Of a stretch of 64,000 bases of DNA, positions 17,943-26,246 are shown one piece after another. The stretch spans positions 62,001 through 126,000 of the forward strand of contig NZ_VVIP01000049.1 of the NCBI RefSeq assembly GCF_009650435.1. The letters run 5' to 3'. Each line of letters starts with the position of its first letter. Position 1 is the stretch's first letter. A program made the translations under genes and the position numbers. Below the pieces are notes generated by a model, which saw only the letters and a program-made list of their open reading frames with translations, had not been told where the DNA came from and did no database searches. The DNA is from Foetidibacter luteolus (GTDB lineage Bacteria > Bacteroidota > Bacteroidia > Chitinophagales > Chitinophagaceae).

Positions 17943-20900
17943 ATGCAATACATGAAAACAATTGTACCCGCGCTGCCGTTAACTGCAACGGTTATTATAA
18001 AAGGATTTTCCCTGGCCCTTGGCCTTTCATTGTCGCTGGCTGTAGCCGCTCAAACACACGATTTTGGAGATGCTCCTGCCTCCTATGAATTAAACAATAC
18101 TTCATCATCTGTACCAGCCCGGCATTTACCATCTGCAACGCTGCGTATAAACGCAATACCAGATGCGGAGTCATCCGCGGCAAATGTTGCAGCAGGGGCC
18201 GATAATAATAACCTTAATGGAGACGGCACAGATGAAGACGGTGTGGCATCTACTCCGCCTGCCCTTACGGCCAATGCGAATTATTCGCTTACCATCTCCG
18301 TAACAAACACCACCGGCGGTACAAGAACACTTTATGGGTGGATAGATTTTAACAACAATGGCCGCTTTGAAGTGGGCGAAGTAATTTCTGCATCGGTACT
18401 GAACAATGCCACATCGGCAACTTTGTTGTGGCCCGCAGCCACAACAAGAAATGCACTTGCCCCCAAGCTGTACATGCGCCTGCGTTTTGCAGGTGGGGCA
18501 ACAGCTTTGGCAGACAATGGAACTACCACCGCGGTTGACGAACGCAGTATTGCAGACGGCGCTAACACCGGTACCTACGGCACAGCACAAATGGGCGAAG
18601 TGGAAGATTATCAAATTAGCGTAACCGGAGCTTACGATTACGGCGATGCCCCCTCATCTTATGAAGTAAACAGTTCCGGCGTTACGGTACCGGCAAGGCA
18701 TACACCCACTACCAACCTCTCTCTTGGCAGCGGCACACCGGATGCAGAGGCTGGCGCTCAAAGTGTTACCGCAGGTTCAGACAACAATAGCAGCTTTGGC
18801 GACGGTGCAGACGAAAACGGCATTAGCGTGTTGCCATTGCTGACATCGGGCAACGCTTTTTCGGTTACAGTGAGTGTTACCAAAAACATTGCGGGAACAG
18901 GCAATTTGTATGCATGGTTAGACAGAAACGGCAATGGCCGCTTCGAAGTGGGGGAAGCGGCATCAACAACGCCAACCACTTTTGCAACCACATCTGCAGC
19001 ATTGCAAACGGCTACACTTACCTGGCCTGCTGCTTCCGTAACAGGCTCGCTGGTATACCTGAGGTTGCGCTTTACTACCACCGCCCTTGCAGATAATGCC
19101 GCCACCGCCACGGTTGACGAACGCTCTATTGCAGAGGGCGCTTCCGGAGGGGTGTTTGGCACACCCGTAAATGGCGAAGTGGAAGACTATGCCATACAGG
19201 TTCCTTCTGTATTTGTAAGCGGCACTGTATGGGATGATGCCAATGGCAACCTTATCACAGATGGAACGGAAGCCGGCACCAATACGGGCGGCACCTTATA
19301 TGTAAACATGCTGGATGCATCCAATAACATCATCAGTTCATCCACAGTGGCTTCCAACGGTATATACTCTATGGGTATGCCAACCGGCGTAACAGGCTAT
19401 AAGCTGGTGCTTACCACTTCCGCAACCGGCATAACGCCGCTGCTTCCAGGCGCTGGCAACACATGGGTTAATACGGGAGAGAATATTGGCTCGGGCAATA
19501 CGGCCTCCCAGGCATCTTCGCCTGTGGGAGAAATTGCTTTAACCACTGGCGCATCCAGTATAACGGGGCAAAACTTCGGCATAGAGCAAAGGCCTACGGG
19601 CACCAACACGTCCGTAACATCACAATCCAACCCTGGGGCCAGTACCATCATAGCTGTGCCTTCCACTGTTTTTAACGGCTCAGATGCGGAAGACGGAACT
19701 TTTGGCAATAACTTAAATGGAAAAACAGTAACGCTAAATGCCGCTACCGGCGCAACACTTTATTATAATAATGCAGCAATAACAATCGCAACAACCATCA
19801 GTTCCTTCAACCCCTCAAAAGTTGCCGTTGACCCTACCGCCACCGGTGCTACCAGCCCCACATTCACCTATACCGTTAATGATAATGCAGGAGTAGCTTC
19901 TCTGCCCATTACAATAACGGTTCCCTTTACGGCCCCAACCCGTACATTTAGCGGCACCGTATGGAAAGATGATAATACCAATGCCATAAAAGACGGTTCG
20001 GAAATATTTACCAATGCAGGTAATATTTATGCCAACCTTACCAGTAATGCCAGCGTTGTTTTGCAGTCAGTTGTTGTTGATGCCACTACCGGCGCCTACA
20101 GCGTGGCCGCCCCAAGCACGGGCGTTGCATACAAAATTGTACTTTCTGACGGGCCCAAAAACATAGGCGTTACGCTTACCGGCTCCAGCCTGCCTGCCTA
20201 CTGGGTAAATACGGGCGTTAACCTTGGTGGTTCTGCCAATACCGTTAATCAAACTGGCTCAATAAACATTGCGGCCGCTTCGGGTAATTTAACCAACCGC
20301 AACTTTGGCGTTAAGCAGCAAACCATTACCGCCGCCACATGTACCCCTGCTACGGGTACCGTGTTCGACCTGTACGACCGGTTAATCGGCGGATGGCATG
20401 GCACCATCATGAAAAATGCCAATGGTTATTATACCAACTGGGGCCAGTTTATGCAGCCCGGCGGCTATGACGGAGACGACAATAATGGCCAGATAAACCC
20501 TGTTGACATAACCCCCGCTAACGGGTATAACTACACCGGGACTGTACTGTTGGCTACCCTGGGCACCGATGGGCGGGAAAGCCAGGCATTCCTGCTTACT
20601 TCAGATGGCTTGTACACCTGGGGATACCATGGAGAAATTCTTAGCACCAGCAACACAACCAACAATGGCTCCGGCGGCGTTGCTTTCCAAAAAATGACGG
20701 TGAATGCCAAAACAGACGGCCTGCCCACCGGTGTTACCCCCACGGATGTAAAAATGATGACAGCCTCTTCCAGCGGCCTTACCATATTAACTTATTCCGG
20801 CCATGTGTACACGCTGGCCCGGTACACCGATAATTATGGCGATGGTACCAACAACACCGGCGGCGGCATAACAGGCGATGCTGTTTGGCACCAGGCGAAA

Positions 20901-23453
20901 ACAAATTCCACAACCGTACTTTCCGGTGTGGACATCATCAGGGCCAGCACTTCGGGCGTACTGGCCATTACATCAACAAATAACTGGTACACCTGGGGGC
21001 AGAAAGTTTACCTGGGCAACGGCACTGCGGAAACTTCCCTTAGCTATGCTACGCTCATGACTAAGCCGGCAGCATTCACCAGCTATTCAGACATTAAGAT
21101 GATAGCTATGACCAACGGTTCCGACCACGGCTCCTACTACGCACTGCACGCCACTAATAAGATGGTTTATGCACTTGGCTATAACGATGAAGGCCAGTTA
21201 GGCATTGGCACTACCACCACCGCTACCTCCTGGACCAACGTACTGCAGCCCGGTTCCGGAAGTACGCCACTTACCAATGTAAAATTTATCAGCGCTAACG
21301 ATAACGATGAATCTCATGGTGCAGCAGGCGCCATACAGGAAGATGGCACGCTGCTGCTATGGGGCTCCAACAGCCAGGGCATGATAGGGGCCGGCGCTGC
21401 CGCAAACAGTACCAGGCCCAGGATACCTAACGGCTTTGTGCAGGGTACAGATGTGGCTACCTACCTTGAGGTAGGCGGCCACTTTACGGAATATATCAAA
21501 AGCGGGGCAGCAAAACCTTGTTATACCGGCCACTATGTAGGCGGCTCTGCCGGTAATGGCTCGGCGGCGGAAGCAGAAATTACCACCTTTGATTGCAGCC
21601 TTGCCGCGCCTGTTTCCATTTGCGGTGTTACCAGCTTTGACGCCGGTGATGCCCCGGTAAGCTACGAAAATGGTAACTATGCCACACACCTGCTGGTAGC
21701 TACCCCTGTTACGCTTAAGCTGGGTACCGCGGACCCTGTGGATAACAGCCTTAACCTTAAAAATGTTGCCGCAGGCGCCAACAATAATGGTACCAACGGC
21801 GACGGCGCTGAAGAAGATGGTATCGCTACAATACCCGATTATACACTCAGTGGCTCGTACAGCCTTACTGTAACTGCTACTAACAGCACAGGCATTACTG
21901 CTAACATGTATGCATGGATAGATTGGGATAATGACGGGCTGTTTGAAGCCTCGGAATTACAAACAGCAACCGTTAATACCGGTTCAACCAGCACCACACT
22001 TACGTGGACGGGAGTGCCTTCCAGTAACCTTCCGGCACATCCCTATATCCGCGTACGCCTTACATCCGATAACCTGGCAGACAATACACTAACAGCCAAT
22101 GTAGATGAACGCAGCACCGGTTCCGCATCCAATGGCGAAATAGAGGATTACCGTCTAAATGTTTACTATGCAGTAAGCGGGAAAGTTTCCAACGACCAGG
22201 ATGGCCTTAACGACGGACAGGTGAACGGTACCGGCACCAATGCAGGTGGACTTAATGCTATTTTGTACAACGTAACTACAGGGCAGGTAGCCTCAGTTGT
22301 GCCCGTGGCCGGTAACGGCACTTACAGCTTTAATTCTGTAACCCCGGGCGATAATTACCGTATTTATATTACTACCAACAGCGCTACTGTAGGGCAGACT
22401 GCCATACCCGAAATAGATTTGCCGGATGGCTGGGTGAATACAGGGGAATTTAACGGTACCGGCACCGGAAGCGATGGCTCTCCTGATGGGATTTTATCTT
22501 TGGGCACTTTAAATGCAAGCATAACCACTGCCAACCTTGGTATTGAACAAAAGCCTACGGCTTCAATGTTTAATTACACCTTATTGCCTGTACCTACCAG
22601 GGGTGGTACCTACCCTATGGATGGTACTTACCGGAACATGTTTCCGCTGGATGGCAATGATGAAGAAGATGGGCCGCTGGGAGAAGGGGCCACCTTCATC
22701 ATCACCAGTCTTGGCATTATGGATGGTAACGTACTTTCTTATAATGGGACCGCAATAACCGGCTCACGGGTTATCACTAACTACGATCCTTCTTTGCTTA
22801 CCATTACTTTTAACAATAATGGCAATTCGGGCTTCTCCTTTAACTATGCGGTTGTTGATGCGGCCGGTGTACAGTCAGACCCGGTTAGCTATACCGTTTC
22901 CTGGGGCCTTGGTGTTCTGGCTATAAGGCTTACCGCTTTTGAAGCGGAGAAAAAAGCAGACAGAGCTTTACTTACGTGGAGCGCTACCGGAAAAAAATCA
23001 GATGGTTATTTTCAACTGGAAAGAAGCCCGGATAGCCGCAACTGGGCCAGCCTGGCAAAATTACCGGCGATAGACGGCACAGGCAACCACCACTATGCTT
23101 ATACGGACGCAGCACCCCTGGCAGGCAATAATTTTTACCGCCTTAAACAATACAATAATGACGGCACTGTTGTGTACAGCCAGGTACGGCTGCTTAAATT
23201 TGATGTCAAATGGCGTATATCGCTATCGCCCAACCCGGCAGTTAATACTGCTTTTGTACAATTGTATAGCAACGAGCCCCTTGCTTCTATAAGCATTATT
23301 AACGCCGGTGGCCAGGTATGCATGGCTGTTAACAGGTTTATGGGCAACAACATTACAGAACTTAATACAACCCAACTTGGCAAAGGCATTTACATTGTGC
23401 AGGTAGTAAGTGCAAAAAATGGTGTTCAAAACCTTAAGCTGGTAAAGAACTAA
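17943..23453 (+). CDS. Giant T9SS surface protein with GEVEDY and RCC1-like modules
   Basis: A protein of 1836 residues (1833 if the ATG at 17952 is used). A signal peptide covers the first ~37 residues (GLSLSLAVAAQ). Two N-terminal modules each begin YGDAPSSYE or FGDAPASYE and close with GEVEDY (about residues 217-222 and 411-416). A third module near 1215-1402 closes with GEIEDY. Between them are SdrD/B-like segments (SGTVWDDANGNLITDGTEAG and SGTVWKDDNTNAIKDG) and a ~400-residue block at about 800-1205 with repeated TWGYHG, YALGYNDEGQLGIG and LLWGSNSQGMIGAG units resembling RCC1 beta-propeller blades. The last ~80 residues are a T9SS sorting domain (LSPNPAVNTAFVQLY, LGKGIYIVQV). It is probably a surface adhesin; no enzyme motif is seen. 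Confidence 0.93.
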   Translation: MQYMKTIVPALPLTATVIIKGFSLALGLSLSLAVAAQTHDFGDAPASYELNNTSSSVPARHLPSATLRINAIPDAESSAANVAAGADNNNLNGDGTDEDGVASTPPALTANANYSLTISVTNTTGGTRTLYGWIDFNNNGRFEVGEVISASVLNNATSATLLWPAATTRNALAPKLYMRLRFAGGATALADNGTTTAVDERSIADGANTGTYGTAQMGEVEDYQISVTGAYDYGDAPSSYEVNSSGVTVPARHTPTTNLSLGSGTPDAEAGAQSVTAGSDNNSSFGDGADENGISVLPLLTSGNAFSVTVSVTKNIAGTGNLYAWLDRNGNGRFEVGEAASTTPTTFATTSAALQTATLTWPAASVTGSLVYLRLRFTTTALADNAATATVDERSIAEGASGGVFGTPVNGEVEDYAIQVPSVFVSGTVWDDANGNLITDGTEAGTNTGGTLYVNMLDASNNIISSSTVASNGIYSMGMPTGVTGYKLVLTTSATGITPLLPGAGNTWVNTGENIGSGNTASQASSPVGEIALTTGASSITGQNFGIEQRPTGTNTSVTSQSNPGASTIIAVPSTVFNGSDAEDGTFGNNLNGKTVTLNAATGATLYYNNAAITIATTISSFNPSKVAVDPTATGATSPTFTYTVNDNAGVASLPITITVPFTAPTRTFSGTVWKDDNTNAIKDGSEIFTNAGNIYANLTSNASVVLQSVVVDATTGAYSVAAPSTGVAYKIVLSDGPKNIGVTLTGSSLPAYWVNTGVNLGGSANTVNQTGSINIAAASGNLTNRNFGVKQQTITAATCTPATGTVFDLYDRLIGGWHGTIMKNANGYYTNWGQFMQPGGYDGDDNNGQINPVDITPANGYNYTGTVLLATLGTDGRESQAFLLTSDGLYTWGYHGEILSTSNTTNNGSGGVAFQKMTVNAKTDGLPTGVTPTDVKMMTASSSGLTILTYSGHVYTLARYTDNYGDGTNNTGGGITGDAVWHQAKTNSTTVLSGVDIIRASTSGVLAITSTNNWYTWGQKVYLGNGTAETSLSYATLMTKPAAFTSYSDIKMIAMTNGSDHGSYYALHATNKMVYALGYNDEGQLGIGTTTTATSWTNVLQPGSGSTPLTNVKFISANDNDESHGAAGAIQEDGTLLLWGSNSQGMIGAGAAANSTRPRIPNGFVQGTDVATYLEVGGHFTEYIKSGAAKPCYTGHYVGGSAGNGSAAEAEITTFDCSLAAPVSICGVTSFDAGDAPVSYENGNYATHLLVATPVTLKLGTADPVDNSLNLKNVAAGANNNGTNGDGAEEDGIATIPDYTLSGSYSLTVTATNSTGITANMYAWIDWDNDGLFEASELQTATVNTGSTSTTLTWTGVPSSNLPAHPYIRVRLTSDNLADNTLTANVDERSTGSASNGEIEDYRLNVYYAVSGKVSNDQDGLNDGQVNGTGTNAGGLNAILYNVTTGQVASVVPVAGNGTYSFNSVTPGDNYRIYITTNSATVGQTAIPEIDLPDGWVNTGEFNGTGTGSDGSPDGILSLGTLNASITTANLGIEQKPTASMFNYTLLPVPTRGGTYPMDGTYRNMFPLDGNDEEDGPLGEGATFIITSLGIMDGNVLSYNGTAITGSRVITNYDPSLLTITFNNNGNSGFSFNYAVVDAAGVQSDPVSYTVSWGLGVLAIRLTAFEAEKKADRALLTWSATGKKSDGYFQLERSPDSRNWASLAKLPAIDGTGNHHYAYTDAAPLAGNNFYRLKQYNNDGTVVYSQVRLLKFDVKWRISLSPNPAVNTAFVQLYSNEPLASISIINAGGQVCMAVNRFMGNNITELNTTQLGKGIYIVQVVSAKNGVQNLKLVKN

Positions 23454-23499
23454 TTAAAAACCGGGCTGTCTGTCGGTAAAGACGCAGCGTGTTACACTT

Positions 23500-23648
23500 T
23501 GGGTGAGGGATTGCAGCGGAAAGCCCACAGCCACGAGGTACGAGTGGCGAGGACTTGCAGCACAACCGAGTAAAAGCAACAAAATGTTGCTTTTACGAAG
23601 GTTGCGAACGCAGTTCTGCCCGGCCCGAGGTACGAGGGACACCCCCTA
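23500..23648 (-). repeat. Dispersed intergenic repeat, family B, copy 4, with inserted hairpin
   Basis: The outer parts match family B (GGGTGAGGGATTGCAGCGGA at one end, GGGACACCCCC at the other). The middle is replaced by a segment carrying a perfect inverted repeat GTAAAAGCAAC / GTTGCTTTTAC (23570-23596) and the direct repeat GAGGTACGAG. It lies just behind the giant gene and may end its transcript. Confidence 0.7.
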
Positions 23649-23932
23649 AAACAAATACTTATTTTAAAAAATAGTTTGCCGTGTAAAGTACCGCCTTTTA
23701 CACCGGTTACTTATAAAACAATACATCCACGCAAAGGCATGAAATACCCTAATCTTTTCTTTATGGCAATATTTGCATTTAATGGCCTACTTTTGCCATA
23801 TTGCCCTCGACTTGGTAGTATTCCTTATAAAAGCTTCACCCGGTCACCTGGGTAAGCTGAAAGCAGGCTCCACGCAAATGCGGTTATCCATATTTCAGTG
23901 AAGGAATTTAATTAACGATTCAATTATTTATT

Positions 23933-25216
23933 TTGACATTCAAAGACTTAGGGTTGAATGAAGCGGCTTTGAAAGCCGTGGAAAAAAAAGGCTATACAAC
24001 CCCCACCCCCATTCAGCAGCAGGCAATTCCTGCTGTATTAAACCGGAAAGACATACTGGGCTGCGCCCAAACAGGCACGGGTAAAACCGCCGCCTTTGCC
24101 CTGCCCGTGTTACAATTACTGCACCAGGCCGATGAAAACCGCCGCGGTTACAAACACATAAGAGCGCTGGTATTGGCGCCCACCAGGGAACTGGCGTTAC
24201 AGATTGCGGAAAGCTTTACAGACTACGGCAGCTACACCGGCTTAAAACACACCGAAATTTACGGTGGCGTACCACAACACAGCCAGGTGATTGACCTGCG
24301 CAACGGTACAGATATACTGATTGCTACACCCGGCCGCCTGCTTGACCTGATCAACCAGGGTTATATATATCTTGATTACCTGGAATTTTTTATACTGGAT
24401 GAGGCGGACAGGATGCTGGATATGGGCTTTATTGATGACATAAGGAAGATTATAAAAATGCTGCCCGATGAAAGGCAGACCTTGTTCTTTTCAGCCACAT
24501 TCTCCCCACAAATTACACGGCTGGCAGATTCACTGCTTACCAATCCTGAAAAAATTGAGATAACACCAGTATCATCGGCAGCGGAAAAAATACAGCAGTT
24601 TGTGTATATGGTAGGCCGCAAAGACAAGCCCCGCCTTTTACAACACCTGCTTAAGCAGGACCTTGTGAAAAGAACCATCGTTTTTACACGCACCAAGCAC
24701 GGGGCAGACCGCATAGTGCAGGACTTAAAGAAAGCCAACCTGCGTGCCGGCGTTATACACGGAAACAAATCCCAGGAAGACCGGCAATACATACTGAATA
24801 AATTTAAAGAAGGCAGGATAAACATATTGGTTGCTACCGACATAGCATCAAGGGGTATTGATATTGATAATATTTCCCATGTTATTAATTATGATGTTCC
24901 TGATGTGCCGGAAACTTACGTTCACCGCATTGGCCGTACCGGCAGGGCTGGGGAAGACGGCGTAGCCTTCTCCTTATGCGATAAGGAAGAAAGGGGCAAC
25001 CTAAGGGATATCAGGAAAATAGTAAAAGCAGATATTGTAGTAGTGGAGGGCCACCCTTACCAGTTGAAAGAAGGGCCCCAGCAGCAAAATGGCAACAACA
25101 ACAGGCCAAAAAATCATAAAAAGAAACAATCGCCTAAAAAGCACCACAACCATAACAGGCCTAATGCTGTTGTACCGGGACGGGAAAACCTGCCCCCTCT
25201 TCAGCAGGCGGTATAA
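23933..25216 (+). CDS. DEAD-box RNA helicase, TTG start
   Basis: An ATP-dependent RNA helicase of 427 residues. The Q motif is GYTTPTPIQQQAIP (20-33), Walker A AQTGTGKT (45-52), then PTRELALQ (83-90), TPGRLLDL, DEAD, SAT in FFSATFSP, IVFTRTK, ATDIASRGIDI and HRIGRTGRAG. The C-terminal ~50 residues are a Lys/Asn/His-rich basic tail typical of RhlE-like proteins that bind structured RNA. The first codon is TTG at 23933: no in-frame ATG lies between the upstream stop at 23909 and the conserved TFKDLGLNE start, so initiation at TTG is strongly implied. A TACTTTTG box at 23788-23795 would give a leader of ~130 nt. It heads a + strand block of RNA genes. Confidence 0.95.
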   Translation: MTFKDLGLNEAALKAVEKKGYTTPTPIQQQAIPAVLNRKDILGCAQTGTGKTAAFALPVLQLLHQADENRRGYKHIRALVLAPTRELALQIAESFTDYGSYTGLKHTEIYGGVPQHSQVIDLRNGTDILIATPGRLLDLINQGYIYLDYLEFFILDEADRMLDMGFIDDIRKIIKMLPDERQTLFFSATFSPQITRLADSLLTNPEKIEITPVSSAAEKIQQFVYMVGRKDKPRLLQHLLKQDLVKRTIVFTRTKHGADRIVQDLKKANLRAGVIHGNKSQEDRQYILNKFKEGRINILVATDIASRGIDIDNISHVINYDVPDVPETYVHRIGRTGRAGEDGVAFSLCDKEERGNLRDIRKIVKADIVVVEGHPYQLKEGPQQQNGNNNRPKNHKKKQSPKKHHNHNRPNAVVPGRENLPPLQQAV

Positions 25217-25388
25217 TAATTGCGGCAATTAATAAAGCATTGCTCCCTATTCGTTCCATCTCACTATCCTGTAAAAAAGCCGCTAATAAACATAGCTAAC
25301 GCTGTATAATTTAGTTAAGTATGGCAAAATCACTTTAGCGTATAAAACCGTCAAATTGATTTTATTATAATTACAAACTATACGCATA

Positions 25389-25396
25389 TAGCTTTG
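25389..25396 (+). promoter_or_regulatory. Possible -7 promoter box of the RRM protein gene
   Basis: TAGCTTTG fits the Bacteroidota TAnnTTTG -7 element and lies 32 bp before the ATG at 25428, implying a leader of about 25 nt. No good TTTG -33 partner is visible at the usual spacing, so support is partial. Confidence 0.4.
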
Positions 25397-25427
25397 TTAG
25401 TGTATATTTACCAAAATTATTTCTTAA

Positions 25428-26045
25428 ATGAACCTAATTGTAAAAGGGCTACCCCGTGACGTGTTTGAGCCGGAATTACAGGAGATTTTTGAACAGTTTG
25501 GCAGAGTTGCTAACGTAAAAGTTATCATGGACAGTATTACGCTTAAAAGCCGCGGTTTTGGATTTGTAGAAATGCCCGATAACGCCGAAGCCCTGAATGC
25601 TATTAAAGAGCTGGACGGCTCTACTATGGAAGACAAAACAATGTCAGTTAAAGAAGTTGAAAATAAAAGGCCCCCGCAAAATAATTCAGGGTTCAGGCCC
25701 CGTGGCGGTGGTGGTGGATATGGTGGCCGCGGCGGCGGTGGCGGTTTTCGTGGAGGCAGCGGCGGTGGATATGGTGGCGGCCGCAGCAGTGGCGGTTATG
25801 GCCGTAGCAGCGAAGGTGGTGGTGGTTACAGGGACAGAGGCGAAGGTGGCGGCGGATATAACCGTGGCAGCGGAGAAGGCGGATATGGTGGACGCAGCAG
25901 CGAAGGTGGTGGTGGCTACAACCGTGACAGGGGCGAAGGCGGCGGTTATAACCGTGGCGGCAGCGGTGGCTACAACCGTGACAGGGGTGAAGGCGGGTAT
26001 GGCGGCCGCAGTGAAGGCTTTGACAGGAACAAAGACAGGTACTAA
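25428..26045 (+). CDS. RNA-binding protein: RRM plus glycine-rich RGG tail
   Basis: A protein of 205 residues. The N-terminal RRM (1-78) has RNP2 LIVKGLP at 3-9 and RNP1 SRGFGFVEM near 41-49, the aromatic RNA-stacking surface. The remainder is an almost uninterrupted Gly/Tyr/Arg/Ser/Asp repeat region with RGG, GGYNRDRGEGG and GGYGGRSSEGG units. It is like cold-inducible glycine-rich RNA-binding proteins of Bacteroidota and Cyanobacteria. Such tails promote RNA annealing and phase separation in related proteins; that is an inference here. The position between a DEAD-box helicase and RNase R supports a role in RNA remodelling or cold response. A strong terminator follows 20 bp after the stop. 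Confidence 0.95.
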   Translation: MNLIVKGLPRDVFEPELQEIFEQFGRVANVKVIMDSITLKSRGFGFVEMPDNAEALNAIKELDGSTMEDKTMSVKEVENKRPPQNNSGFRPRGGGGGYGGRGGGGGFRGGSGGGYGGGRSSGGYGRSSEGGGGYRDRGEGGGGYNRGSGEGGYGGRSSEGGGGYNRDRGEGGGYNRGGSGGYNRDRGEGGYGGRSEGFDRNKDRY

Positions 26046-26065
26046 CAACATTACCAGATACAAGG

Positions 26066-26101
26066 ATGCCGGTTGTAAACATGCAACCGGCATTTTTATT
26101 T
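26066..26101 (+). terminator. Rho-independent terminator after the RRM gene
   Basis: Perfect 10-bp arms ATGCCGGTTG / CAACCGGCAT (26066-26075, 26084-26093) with an 8-nt loop, followed by TTTTATTT. It separates the RRM gene from rnr. Confidence 0.9.
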
Positions 26102-26246
26102 GAACAGCTTGCTGCCGGATTGCGCAAAAAAGGTTGACGCCTGCAGTTGAACCTGTTTGGCATGCAATTGGCTTTTTGACTTCAGTTTTCGTTTAATGGG
26201 TATCTCTCAGAATACTTTACTACATTTCAGTATAATTTGGTTATGA

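Noticed and set aside
25686..26163. Long frames antisense or shifted to the RRM gene, rich in Ala/Thr/His
   Set aside because: They come from the glycine-rich codon repeats (GGN) read in other frames. The RRM frame has recognisable RNP motifs.
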